Shown here: positions 25,943 through 35,502 of the stretch, piece after piece
How positions within the stretch are numbered: position 1 is the first letter of the stretch
How the letters are laid out: each line of letters opens with the position of its first letter
Source: JAVBPE01 sp031549865
GTDB lineage: Bacteria; Bacillota_I; Bacilli_A; Acholeplasmatales; Anaeroplasmataceae
NCBI GenBank assembly: GCA_031549865.1
Contig: JAVBPE010000016.1
Location: forward strand, 1 to 64,000
Length of the DNA stretch: 64,000 bases
Direction: 5' to 3'
Position numbers and translations under genes: made by a program
The notes under the pieces: generated by a model
Database searches by the model: none
The model's input: only the letters and a program-made list of their open reading frames with translations
Told to the model about the DNA's origin: nothing

Positions 25943-26401
25943 TTATTTATAAATTACTTTAAAATCTTCAAAAACAATTGGTGTATCCTTTGTGAAAGTA
26001 TAACCTAATTCTTTACCTTCTAAAGTTAATAAAGGAAAATGTGTATTTTGCCAAGTAGAAAGTTCACTATCTTCACCTTCTCTTTTACATATTTCATAAG
26101 TCATCTCCTTAAATGGAATAATTGTAATATTAGTATTTTCAATAATACATTTTGGATTTCCATCAAAATCTGTTATTATACTTAATGTTCCAATCGTTGG
26201 CAATGGCGTATTTTCAGCATCATACGCAAGCAAACATGATGTTGTAGCAGTTTTAACACCCAATAAAATAAGATTTAATAATTCATCTGCTATCTCTTTA
26301 GTTGGCCCCATATAGTCACAAAAATAATATTTTGTATCTAATGGTCTATTTGTTTTTTTTAAAAAGTTTGTCCAATATTCATTAATAATTTTTTCATTCA
26401 T
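25943..26401 (-). CDS. ASCH-domain protein
   Basis: 152 residues from the ATG at 26401, which follows AAGAGGT; an upstream ATG at 26506 has no such site. ASCH domains bind RNA or modified nucleosides; bacterial relatives include N4-acetylcytidine amidohydrolase. Conserved parts: LLNLILLGVKTATTSCLLAY (with the G-x-KTAT loop), PLPTIGTLSIITDFDGNPKCIIE, FKEMTYEICKREGEDSELSTWQ, and FTKDTPIVFEDFKVIY. A paralogue of equal length is at 46072. It is monocistronic. The substrate is unknown. Confidence 0.8.
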   Translation of the reverse strand: MNEKIINEYWTNFLKKTNRPLDTKYYFCDYMGPTKEIADELLNLILLGVKTATTSCLLAYDAENTPLPTIGTLSIITDFDGNPKCIIENTNITIIPFKEMTYEICKREGEDSELSTWQNTHFPLLTLEGKELGYTFTKDTPIVFEDFKVIYK

Positions 26402-26578
26402 CTTTTTTACCTCTTTTAATTTATTATTATTTTTTATTTGAAGCAAAAATATTATAGTGTTGTAAAAGAAATGGGATAAACAATAACAATAATTTTCATA
26501 TTTCATATAATACCATAATTTTTTTATAAAAAATATATTTATAGTGAATTTATTATTAATTATTTAATTATCAATATA

Positions 26579-27616
26579 TTATTTGTTCTTAAGAAAATTT
26601 ATTTCTTGGTTAAACCACATTTCAATATCTTTTTTAATATTTAAAATTGAATCTTCTAATAATATCTGAAGTCCCCTACATCCTCCATCGCAAAAACCAT
26701 TTCTTTTTCTTCCACAACCATATCCTTTTTTAAGTAATTCTTGTAAATATGCTGGAAAATTTTGAACAATATTTATATGTTTATCCATATTTTCTACCTT
26801 GACATTTATATGGATTCCATTATTTAATGAGGCATTAAAACCCCATAGTTCCTTTCTTTTATAAGAATATTTAATGAATATCCAAAATCCTTTAATTTCA
26901 ATCGAATAATTTAATCCATTATCAATAAAATTTTGATGTAAATGCAATATATAATTTTGCATATCCTGTGATAATGGTCTAATTAAATCATTTAATACAC
27001 ATATTATATCAGTTTCAGAATTTTTTAAAACCTTATAATCACATCTCAAAAATATATCCTGATTGTCAAGAGTACCAAACTCCTTTTCAGCTATAGACAT
27101 ACATTTTAAACCAATTAGCATTTTTGGGTTACTAGGATAGGATATCTTTATTTCATTTAAATTAGATAAATTTTGAATTTTATTAGTTAAATCAATTCCT
27201 TCAATTTTTAATCCACAATCAACTAAAAATATTAAACATTCTAAATTTTTTGAAATTGATATTTTTTCATTAAAAAATCTATTTTTAGAGATTATTATTT
27301 GATCATTGATTATCCCATAATATCCAATATTCATTAAAATTGATTTAATATTATCTAAAAAAGGATAATATACTGATAAGGTAATCCGATTTTCATATTC
27401 ATGTACAACTTTTTTATTATTATCATATAATTCGCCCTTAATTATTAAAATATCATAAATAGATTTTAAAAAATCAATATATGCATTAATTCCTTCCTTA
27501 ATTTCCAATTCATTTGAAACATCTTTAAATCTTTCTTTCACTTCAAAAATATCCGTCGGTTTTGATGGAATAATACCTTTTATATAACTTGCTAAATCAT
27601 TAAGTGTTTTTCTCAT
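26579..27616 (-). CDS. Unrecognised protein with a Cys-rich C-terminal motif, MerR operon
   Basis: 345 residues, cytosolic. I do not recognise the family. Visible features are a helical N-terminus, a beta-rich middle, and a Cys motif near the end (CGRKRNGFCDGGCRGLQ, about residues 300-316: C-x7-C-x3-C) that could bind a metal. It is 27 bases downstream of a MerR-type regulator and probably controlled by it. It may be the enzyme or binding protein for the ligand the regulator senses. Confidence 0.5.
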   Translation of the reverse strand: MRKTLNDLASYIKGIIPSKPTDIFEVKERFKDVSNELEIKEGINAYIDFLKSIYDILIIKGELYDNNKKVVHEYENRITLSVYYPFLDNIKSILMNIGYYGIINDQIIISKNRFFNEKISISKNLECLIFLVDCGLKIEGIDLTNKIQNLSNLNEIKISYPSNPKMLIGLKCMSIAEKEFGTLDNQDIFLRCDYKVLKNSETDIICVLNDLIRPLSQDMQNYILHLHQNFIDNGLNYSIEIKGFWIFIKYSYKRKELWGFNASLNNGIHINVKVENMDKHINIVQNFPAYLQELLKKGYGCGRKRNGFCDGGCRGLQILLEDSILNIKKDIEMWFNQEINFLKNK

Positions 27617-27643
27617 TTTTTCCTCTTTTATCTAAAAAAAATC

Positions 27644-28615
27644 TTATATCTTATCTTTCAATTTGATTGGTAAATATCTTTGCATTTGCCTATAGCCAAG
27701 CCCTTTTTCTATTTCTTTATCAACATTACCTTCTTCCAAATAAGGCATATTAAACATAAAATTGCGACTTTTATCAAGTTCAAAATTTGTACTCTCAATC
27801 CATTTACATATCTTTTCTTGAACTTTTAATATACTTTCATTATCTTCATCAATGCTAACTGCCATAGCGTATAGTCCTCCTTTAAAATCAATTATTTTAA
27901 AAGGTTTTACATCATTTTCACTAACCCCATCTTTAAGTGCACATACCCACTCTGCTTTTTCATCTTTAAGCATTAAAAAATCTAAGCAATCAAAAATTAT
28001 AGTCTTATATAAATGTGAATATTGCCACAACTGATACATATATCCACCTTTTTTAAACATATCTTCAAAATTTTGTACCCCACTTGTTAGAGCCTTAAAT
28101 GAAGGTATTCTAACCACCATTACGTCTGGGATTTTTTTGTCTAATTTTTCGGTTATTTCATTTAGCCTATTTATATTAGATGGCTTACCTATATAATCGA
28201 TATTTATTAATTGTGTTTCAACTTCTTTTGCTTTGTTGTATAATTCCTTAACGTTAGAATTATCTAAAAAATTTATTTGTTTGATTTCATTGATAAAATC
28301 TAAAATAATTTCTTTTAACTCATGTAAAAGTGCAACTTCATCATCTATGCTTTGAACTTTTTGCCCTAAAACATCTAATACAACTTCAGCTCCAGTCGTA
28401 TTAAAAATACGTTTTATATCTTTTATACTTATATTTAATTTACGTAAAATAAGTATTTGTTCTAATCTTTTAACCGCATTTTCATCATACATTCTATATT
28501 TATAATCATCATTTCGAATGCTTAGAATTAATCCCATATCTTCATAATAACGTAGTGTGCGAGCTGTAATATCATACTTATTTGATATATCTTTTATTTT
28601 TATTAAATTATTCAT
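27644..28615 (-). CDS. MerR-family regulator with GyrI-like effector domain
   Basis: 323 residues. An N-terminal MerR winged helix (LIKIKDISNKYDITARTLRYYEDMGLI), a dimerisation coiled coil (about 75-125), and a C-terminal ~175-residue ligand domain (VVRIPSFKALTSGVQNFEDM... ENVDKEIEKGLGYRQMQ-like end), as in multidrug-responsive MerR proteins. It activates promoters by twisting the spacer when ligand is bound. It leads a two-gene operon with the 26579 gene. The start follows AGAGGTAATAA. Confidence 0.85.
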   Translation of the reverse strand: MNNLIKIKDISNKYDITARTLRYYEDMGLILSIRNDDYKYRMYDENAVKRLEQILILRKLNISIKDIKRIFNTTGAEVVLDVLGQKVQSIDDEVALLHELKEIILDFINEIKQINFLDNSNVKELYNKAKEVETQLINIDYIGKPSNINRLNEITEKLDKKIPDVMVVRIPSFKALTSGVQNFEDMFKKGGYMYQLWQYSHLYKTIIFDCLDFLMLKDEKAEWVCALKDGVSENDVKPFKIIDFKGGLYAMAVSIDEDNESILKVQEKICKWIESTNFELDKSRNFMFNMPYLEEGNVDKEIEKGLGYRQMQRYLPIKLKDKI

Positions 28616-28815
28616 TTTATTACCTCTTTCTTATTGTTATAATTTCAATATAAAGTATTCCCCAAAGGAAGAGTCAAGATTAAAATTTAAATATTTTTAA
28701 TATAAAATAATTATATCGTAATTTTACCATAATTAAATAATTTTATTGGAAAATGTATTTAAATTTGTATTCTAAAATGATTCAAATTATAATAAACTTA
28801 AAATGGTGATAAACT

Positions 28816-29685
28816 ATGAATGAAACTATTATAAACTTAAATCTTGAAACACATCTTTATTTTGCAAGAATAATGAAAGAACATGCAATCTTTTTAGAAG
28901 CAGGATTTACTTCAAAAAATAAAAATTTGGCCTTAGAAGCTGATAATATTAAGAAGGATTTTGAACATTTTTTAAATAAAGTATTAAACATTTGTCAAAA
29001 TAATATTAGTGAAATTGGATTTTTAGCCCAAGATTTCTTAACTAAAGATACTTTAACTTCAGAACAAAAAACTGCCAAGTATAGCGGTATAAATATTGAT
29101 ACTACTATTACTTTAAGAGAAACGAAATTAATGGAAAAGAATTTAGGTATGGCTAATGTAGTTAAATATTTAAATGATATTAATAATGAAGCGTTGCTAT
29201 TAATTGAAAAAATAATTAGCTTCAAAGAAAAAATAATATCTTCAGTTAATCGTTGCGAAATATTTACTTTAAATTATCCCTTATTATTAGATCATATTTT
29301 ACATGAGGCAAAATATTACAAAGAAACAACAAAAGGCTTTTTAAATGGTATTTATATTGAAATAAGTAATGTATCAATAACCGAAAAATTTTGGAATAAT
29401 ATTATGGCTGAACATGCAATGTTCATTAGGGGTTTATTAGATCCAAGCGAAAAAGAATTAATAAAAATCGCAAACAACTTTGCAATTTCTTATACTGACA
29501 TCTTAAATGGTCAAGAACTTAATCCCTATGATTTAACTTTAAAATTTAAAGAATTTAAAAGTAAAGGGACTGAAGGCTTGTTAAATTGTGAGATAAAATC
29601 AATAATACTACCACTTCTTGCGGATCATGTTTTAAGAGAAGCAAATCATTACTTAAAGATTATGAGATTAATGGACGTAAAATGA
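28816..29685 (+). CDS. DUF2935 ferritin-like protein
   Basis: 289 residues, two repeats of a four-helix bundle. Repeat 1 has HLYFARIMKEHAIFLEAGF and LLLDHILHEAKYY; repeat 2 has FWNNIMAEHAMFIRGLLDPSE and LLADHVLREANHYL. The paired E-H and H-E residues could bind iron or manganese, as in other DUF2935 proteins of spore-forming Firmicutes. No activity is known. It ends with TGA, confirming TGA as a stop here, and has its own terminator. Confidence 0.85.
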   Translation: MNETIINLNLETHLYFARIMKEHAIFLEAGFTSKNKNLALEADNIKKDFEHFLNKVLNICQNNISEIGFLAQDFLTKDTLTSEQKTAKYSGINIDTTITLRETKLMEKNLGMANVVKYLNDINNEALLLIEKIISFKEKIISSVNRCEIFTLNYPLLLDHILHEAKYYKETTKGFLNGIYIEISNVSITEKFWNNIMAEHAMFIRGLLDPSEKELIKIANNFAISYTDILNGQELNPYDLTLKFKEFKSKGTEGLLNCEIKSIILPLLADHVLREANHYLKIMRLMDVK

Positions 29686-29687
29686 AT

Positions 29688-29720
29688 AAAAGTGCTAAAC
29701 CTTATTGGATTAGCACTTTT
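29688..29720. terminator. Bidirectional terminator after DUF2935
   Basis: AAAAGTGCTAA (29688-29698) and TTAGCACTTTT (29710-29720) are perfect 11-base arms. It serves the DUF2935 gene and the convergent 33.3-29.7 kb operon. Confidence 0.88.
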
Positions 29721-29724
29721 ATTA

Positions 29725-30249
29725 CTATAAAGAACTCTTATATTCTTTAATTTGACTACTAAAATAATCTATACACACACTAATGTCTTTAATATTAGAA
29801 GAATAACTTGAATCTTTAATGCCACTAAATATATAGAAATTAAAAAATGATTTAATTAATGATATATTTTCATATGTCCCTTTATCTATATTAAAACCTG
29901 ATTCTTCTAAAAATCTATAGCTTTCTGCTTTATAAAACATGATAGAAATATTATAATTTTTTTCTAATAAAGCATATAATTCATTTAAAAATTCAATACT
30001 TAACTCTGATAAATGTTTTGAAACATCAATTATAATTAAATTATAATCAAAACATACTTTATCAATATCTTCTTTCGTAAAATTAGAGACGCTTTTTAAA
30101 CCATATGTCGAAGTTGGTTCTTCATTAAAGAAAAATACCGCCCCATTATTAACATTAATATATTCAATATCTTTATCGTTGGTTGTTGTATTACAACTAG
30201 TTAAAACAAATATTATTCCTAAAAGAAATATTAATAATTTTTTTTTCAT
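29725..30249 (-). CDS. Lipoprotein of the ABC exporter operon
   Basis: 174 residues. The signal peptide MKKKLLIFLLGIIFVLTSC ends in a lipobox with Cys at residue 19, so it is anchored outside the membrane. The mature part has no recognised domain. It is the last of three genes (exporter, secreted protein, lipoprotein), 22 bases after the secreted protein gene. In bacteriocin loci such a lipoprotein often gives self-immunity; that is only an inference here. Confidence 0.65.
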   Translation of the reverse strand: MKKKLLIFLLGIIFVLTSCNTTTNDKDIEYINVNNGAVFFFNEEPTSTYGLKSVSNFTKEDIDKVCFDYNLIIIDVSKHLSELSIEFLNELYALLEKNYNISIMFYKAESYRFLEESGFNIDKGTYENISLIKSFFNFYIFSGIKDSSYSSNIKDISVCIDYFSSQIKEYKSSL

Positions 30250-30271
30250 AAATACATCCTTTCGATATTTT

Positions 30272-31072
30272 TTAATCGTTTACAGTATAACCATATGATT
30301 GATTAAAACTTACATTACATGCCTCAGTTGAACTATTATATCCATACCATACATGTCCATAATAACCAATGTTATGAGATACATCTATATATGCAGATCC
30401 ATTTTTTCTAAATACATATAATCCATAGGCATAAACATCGCCTCCCAAGTAGGAATTTGTATTGCCAACATGTGAATTATATTTATAAATTGTTTCATAT
30501 ACTAAACTCGCTGAACTCGTGTTTGATTCAATTGTTAAATCATTATGATTAAAATCTACACTGGCACTTATTGAAGGACCACTACCATCTAATCCTACCC
30601 CAATTGATCCAGTCGTTTGAGATGGAGCATTTTTTGGTTCATAATTTATAATTTCATAATTAGAGGCTCTAAATGTTACTCTAGTTTTTATAAATCTATT
30701 GTACCAATTATCACCATATGAACCTATTCCAAAAACACCATTATATCTATTTTGGAGTGGTGATGCACAAATTCGATAAGCATAACACCAAATTGAAGGG
30801 TCTATTTTATTTCTTAATAATACTTCAACTACCGTAGTTTTATGCTGAGTTCTTGGGTTATTCCCCTTACTATCTTTTTCAATATATAAATAAGAATAAC
30901 TTCGAAACCCATCCATATAATAAGGTTCATAATCTGTTGAGATATTAAATCCATAGGCAGTTGCATTAGTATAAAATGAATCAGATGCTGCCGATACTTT
31001 TTTGTCACTACTAAAAAGAAGTGTAAATGTAATGCATAAAGCCATTATTAAAAACAAACATTTTTTCTTCAT
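30272..31072 (-). CDS. Secreted protein, candidate bacteriocin-like or surface effector
   Basis: 266 residues with a Sec signal peptide ending VSAASD near residue 30. The mature part is beta-rich with many Tyr, Asn, Ser and Gly; a repeated IGxGxDGSGPSISASVDF stretch (about 158-174) resembles secreted Gly/Ser-rich Firmicute proteins of unknown role. Two mature Cys (WCYAYRICAS) may form a disulfide. It lies between an ABC exporter gene and a lipoprotein gene. It does not match a known toxin family by eye. Confidence 0.6.
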   Translation of the reverse strand: MKKKCLFLIMALCITFTLLFSSDKKVSAASDSFYTNATAYGFNISTDYEPYYMDGFRSYSYLYIEKDSKGNNPRTQHKTTVVEVLLRNKIDPSIWCYAYRICASPLQNRYNGVFGIGSYGDNWYNRFIKTRVTFRASNYEIINYEPKNAPSQTTGSIGVGLDGSGPSISASVDFNHNDLTIESNTSSASLVYETIYKYNSHVGNTNSYLGGDVYAYGLYVFRKNGSAYIDVSHNIGYYGHVWYGYNSSTEACNVSFNQSYGYTVND

Positions 31073-31089
31073 ATCCCTATCCTCTTTTT

Positions 31090-33264
31090 CTAATAATTTA
31101 TTTTTACTAAAATAGCAGGATCTATTTTTCTTATTTGATAATAAGGATTTAAAATTGCTATTAATAGTCCCATGAAAATTGATGCAAATAATGCTATATA
31201 AATATTAAATGATTGAATAAATATTTTATAATTAATGAACAAAACTTCATTTGATAAGTAGTTATTAAAAATAAATAGCATAATATTACCAACAATTATA
31301 CTTAAAATAAATGTTGATATTGTAACTAAAAAACCATAAATAATGAAAATATTTAAAATTTTGAAATTAGATATATTTAAACATTTCAAAACTCCAATTT
31401 CTTTGCTTTTTTTATCTATAAATCCAATAATAGAAAAATATAATGATAATAAAGTTAATAATAAAACAATTACACTTACTATTATTAATGCAGTTTTTAA
31501 TAGTGAATTTAAAAAATCATCCATTGTATAACATGCTATTAAATCATTATCAGAAAATATTATATTATTTTTATCTAAATTAGAAATATCTTTTTTTACA
31601 TTTAATAGTTTTATACAGTAACCGTCTATATTTATTTTTGAATATTCATTTAATAATGAATTATAAAATTCTTCACTAATTAAAACATCATAATCATTAT
31701 TTTGTGCGATTCCTACTATATTCACTGATTCATATATTTCATAGAGATTTATAATATCTAAATAAGAATTATAATTTTCTGATTCTTTAATATTTTTATA
31801 ATCAAATTTGTATGGAAAAGTATTATTATTAAAATATGAATTATAGAATTTTTGTGATATCATAATCTCATTTTTAATTAAAGTGCTACTATTGTCTTTT
31901 CCATAAGTTAATTTCATATAATTAGAGCAGTATGTTAATGTATTATCTTTAGAAAGTAAAAAATTTGCACCTCTTAAATTTAAACCAAAATTATTTTCTT
32001 GCATTTTTTCATTAATATCATTTTGACTTATATAAAGTGCACCATAATAAAATTTTAAATCATCTATATTTTTATTACGATATTCTTCATCGCTCATATA
32101 TTTTGTATAAACATTTTGATAATCGGTTTCAATTACTTCCGTGATTTTGAAATTATAATTATTATTATTTATGTTTAAAGATAGTTCCTCATTTTCTACA
32201 TCAATTCTATCGAAAATATAATAAGCTACAAAATCAGTAATTTTTAAGCCACTAGTATTATCATTTTTAATAATAAGATTAAAAGGAAAATTTATGTGAT
32301 AAGTATTATCTGGAATATTAACTTTAACATAAGAGAAAATATTTTCTGAATTTATTAATGTATTAATATCATTATAAAAAGTTTTACCTTTTTGATAAGA
32401 ATAATTTGTGTAATTATTTTCATTATAATAATCTTTTGATACTGAATAGTATTCTCTATTCGTTTGATTAATTGCATTTTTTAATGTATTATTTTTGTTG
32501 TAAAAAGTTAAATTGAAACAAATAAATAATAATAAAATACTAAAAAAAGATAATAAAATGGTTAGACCAAATTTAATAGGACGAGCTTTAATTAAACTCA
32601 ACGAATATTTAAATTGATATTTTAAATCAAAGGTCTTTTTTTTATCTTTTAATACTACAATAGATTTTTGATATTCTTTAATTTCTTTTATCTTCTCAAT
32701 ACTACCATTATTAATATTTAAAATATTATCTCCATATAAATTAGCTAATTCTAAATCATGGGAAACTACAATCAAAAGCTTCATTTTCGAAATATTTTTA
32801 AGACAATCAAATAGTATTTTGGCATTTTCTTTATCCAAGTTGCCAGTTGGTTCATCTAATAAAATAATATCAGTATCCATTGCCAATGCACGGGCAATTG
32901 CTAAACGTTGTTTTTCTCCACCTGATAAATATTTTATCGAAGTTTTTTCTATAATATTTAAATCTAACAAAGTCAAAATCTCTTTAATATCTTCTTCTTT
33001 GGCGCCAGTTAAAGCAATATTATCTATTACAGATAAATCAGACAATAAATTATATTCTTGAAAGACATAAGTAATTGTCTTATCACAAATTACCTCACCA
33101 CTAGTTGGCTTTTCAAGACGACCTAATAAATTGATAAATGTGGATTTTCCACTACCACTTTTTCCGGTTATAAAATATATCCCTGTTTCGTTAAATGAAT
33201 ATGTAATATTATCTAATATCAATCTATCTTTATATTTTTTTGTTAAATTTGAAATCTTTAACAT
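31090..33264 (-). CDS. MacB-like ABC transporter, fused ATPase and permease
   Basis: 724 residues. Residues 1-215 are an ABC ATPase: Walker A GKSGSGKST, Q-loop VFQEYN, signature LSGGEKQRLAIARAL, Walker B IILLDEPTGNLD, H-loop VSHD. Then membrane segment 1 (about 233-255), a ~300-residue extracellular domain, and three C-terminal segments with the FtsX-type KSKEIGVLKCLNIS motif. MacB-type transporters move peptides, lipoproteins or antibiotics rather than nutrients. It is first in the operon (start after AAGGGGAG). The secreted protein downstream is the likeliest partner. Confidence 0.88.
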   Translation of the reverse strand: MLKISNLTKKYKDRLILDNITYSFNETGIYFITGKSGSGKSTFINLLGRLEKPTSGEVICDKTITYVFQEYNLLSDLSVIDNIALTGAKEEDIKEILTLLDLNIIEKTSIKYLSGGEKQRLAIARALAMDTDIILLDEPTGNLDKENAKILFDCLKNISKMKLLIVVSHDLELANLYGDNILNINNGSIEKIKEIKEYQKSIVVLKDKKKTFDLKYQFKYSLSLIKARPIKFGLTILLSFFSILLLFICFNLTFYNKNNTLKNAINQTNREYYSVSKDYYNENNYTNYSYQKGKTFYNDINTLINSENIFSYVKVNIPDNTYHINFPFNLIIKNDNTSGLKITDFVAYYIFDRIDVENEELSLNINNNNYNFKITEVIETDYQNVYTKYMSDEEYRNKNIDDLKFYYGALYISQNDINEKMQENNFGLNLRGANFLLSKDNTLTYCSNYMKLTYGKDNSSTLIKNEIMISQKFYNSYFNNNTFPYKFDYKNIKESENYNSYLDIINLYEIYESVNIVGIAQNNDYDVLISEEFYNSLLNEYSKINIDGYCIKLLNVKKDISNLDKNNIIFSDNDLIACYTMDDFLNSLLKTALIIVSVIVLLLTLLSLYFSIIGFIDKKSKEIGVLKCLNISNFKILNIFIIYGFLVTISTFILSIIVGNIMLFIFNNYLSNEVLFINYKIFIQSFNIYIALFASIFMGLLIAILNPYYQIRKIDPAILVKINY

Positions 33265-33501
33265 ATTTATCTCCCCTTATTCAACAAAAGAAAAAACAAC
33301 GTTATAAAATATCATAAAAGATACATATATCATTGTTTGAGAACAAAAAAGAAAATTAATTTATTTAATTTTGCCCCGTATCCTCAATAATCATTTTAAC
33401 ATAACTATTAGATTAAAGCAATTATATTGGCAGAGAATTAGTTTTAAAAAAAGTAAAATATGTGTCTTATTTTGTAAAAAAAGAAATTTAAGACGTTTTT
33501 T

Positions 33502-34815
33502 TTAGCAAATTATAATATTATCAGAATTAATCACTTCTATTTCTTTTTCCAATTCATGTTGAATATTTTTATTTATTTCATAATTGAAATTAGTGAAGGT
33601 AATATTTGATGCATTATTGATATAAATAACTTTTAAAGGCATTTTCAAAACACCATAACCTTCTGATGGTCTTAGATCATAAATATTTTTTTCCCAATTT
33701 GTTTTACTGCTTAATATTAAATTCATATTTTTAAAAGATAAATCTTTTATATTTAAAGAATCACCATAAATAAATAATCCATTTTCAACATCACATGTTA
33801 TATTTTCAAAAGAAATATTCCTAATTACACCTAGTTTAGAATCATTTTTTCTTTTAACTGCAGTTATGACAATTGGTTCAGCTTTTCCCCACCATTCTAT
33901 TGGTGAAAAACGACGAGTTTCAATATAAATATTTTTAAATCTTATATCACTTATATTTCCTTCATCTCTAAGTTGAAATGCAATACCTCGATTGCTTTTT
34001 AATATTTTACAATCTGTTATTTCAATATTTTTAAAATCACTAACACTTTCAGTTCCAAATTTTATTGCAGCACTCGTAGAAATCAAAGTGCAATTTTTAA
34101 CAATAATATTTTCACATGCCCCATATTTTTTATTCTCTTTAGTAGTTTTAAAAACAATGCAATCATCTGCTGCTTCAATATAGCAATTTGTAATAGAGAC
34201 ATTCTTACAGTGGTCTGGATCTATCCCATCGCAATTTGCCAAGCGAAGATTATTTAATATTCGTACATTGTCAATATAAATTTCGTTACATCCTACTAAA
34301 TGAGTTGTCCAAAATGCACTACGTTTTAATGTTACATTTGTGATTTTTATATTTGAGGAATTCTCAAAGTATATTAATGGGACACGAGGATAAAAGAAAC
34401 CATCAATATGATATTTTGAAACCTTACCATAAAATATTTCTTCATTGCCATCAATTATTCCCTCTCCACTTATTGCAATATTCTTACAATTATAAGCATA
34501 TATGAAAAACTTAGTCGGTTTTCCATTATAATCACAATTATCCCATGTAGGTTCACTTAAAATGTTAATTTTGGAATTATTAGTATAATCAAAGTCATCT
34601 AAGTTATCTGATGCCATTAAAATTGAACCAGCTTCGATATATATCTCAACATTATCTTTAAAATAAATCATACCTGTTTTATAAATGAAATTTCCATCAA
34701 ATATAACTTTTCCTCCACCATTTAAATTGCAATAATCTATTGCTTTTTGAATACAATCACTCATATTCGAAATTGATTTATTAAATTTTAAAAAATCTCT
34801 AATATATATATTCAT
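33502..34815 (-). CDS. Glycoside hydrolase family 28-like (polygalacturonase-type) protein
   Basis: 437 residues, right-handed beta-helix, no signal peptide. GH28 hydrolyses galacturonan chains in pectin. Matching motifs: GGGKVIFDG at the start, GEGIIDGN, NCDGIDPDHCKNV with Asp196, and AADDCIVFK with Asp217/Asp218. The usual GHG catalytic-site motif is replaced by SAAIKFGTES (248-257), and the R-x-K site reads RGIAFQ (276). So the three acids are kept but the conserved His is not. It acts inside the cell, presumably on imported oligosaccharides; the substrate may differ from polygalacturonate. Confidence 0.78.
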   Translation of the reverse strand: MNIYIRDFLKFNKSISNMSDCIQKAIDYCNLNGGGKVIFDGNFIYKTGMIYFKDNVEIYIEAGSILMASDNLDDFDYTNNSKINILSEPTWDNCDYNGKPTKFFIYAYNCKNIAISGEGIIDGNEEIFYGKVSKYHIDGFFYPRVPLIYFENSSNIKITNVTLKRSAFWTTHLVGCNEIYIDNVRILNNLRLANCDGIDPDHCKNVSITNCYIEAADDCIVFKTTKENKKYGACENIIVKNCTLISTSAAIKFGTESVSDFKNIEITDCKILKSNRGIAFQLRDEGNISDIRFKNIYIETRRFSPIEWWGKAEPIVITAVKRKNDSKLGVIRNISFENITCDVENGLFIYGDSLNIKDLSFKNMNLILSSKTNWEKNIYDLRPSEGYGVLKMPLKVIYINNASNITFTNFNYEINKNIQHELEKEIEVINSDNIIIC

Positions 34816-34951
34816 ATAATAAACTCCTTATAAATTGCTTAAATACATTTCCATTTTATCATCTTTTTTTCATTAATTCACTTATATTTATCTAATATTA
34901 CTTGCTTGTAATATCGCTTTATAGGATAATTAATATATGAGGTGATTGTTT

Positions 34952-35302
34952 ATGATAACTTTGCATATAAATACCATAAATGAAATGATTATAAGATCAT
35001 TTCATGCATTAAATAAATTGAATATAAATACATCTTCATATACATTACTTATAAATAGAATTAATGCTTTAAATGTTGCGCTTGATTTATTAAAAACTTC
35101 AAATGATCCATCTTTAAAACTTATTTATACTATCGATGAATTAAAAGAATCTCTTCTACCTCTTAAATCTATAGTAAGTAAAAGCGAAAAAGCAATTTTA
35201 AAATTAAGAATCAATGGTTGGCAATATAAGATGCTTAAAAAAAATATCGACGCCGTTAATATGTCTATTTCACTTTTAATTAATAAAACGAAAGAAATAT
35301 AG
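34952..35302 (+). CDS. Small helical protein of unknown function
   Basis: 116 residues, predicted as three or four helices with a basic C-terminus; no membrane segment, signal or motif. The ATG at 34952 follows GAGGTGAT; a TTG at 34946 lies in that site. It is divergent from the GH28 gene. No family is recognised. Confidence 0.5.
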   Translation: MITLHINTINEMIIRSFHALNKLNINTSSYTLLINRINALNVALDLLKTSNDPSLKLIYTIDELKESLLPLKSIVSKSEKAILKLRINGWQYKMLKKNIDAVNMSISLLINKTKEI

Positions 35303-35459
35303 TTTATAGATTATCTAAAATATTTAGTGGTAAAATAATAGATTGAGCTTTAAATTGCCAATATTGCAGCTATTTAGCATTCTAAATTAAATGGCATGTG
35401 AACATCAAATTATTTAAATAAATTCAAAGAATTAAATTATAATAAATGATAAATAGCGT

Positions 35460-35502
35460 TTATAAATAAAAGAAATGCATTTTGCATTTCTTTTATTTAT
35501 AA
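35460..35502. terminator. Perfect 20-base palindromic terminator
   Basis: Arms at 35460-35479 and 35483-35502 are exact reverse complements around a TTT loop, with A/T-rich outer ends. It covers the stop codon of the Fpg-like gene (35497-35499). It can stop transcription from both sides. Confidence 0.8.
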
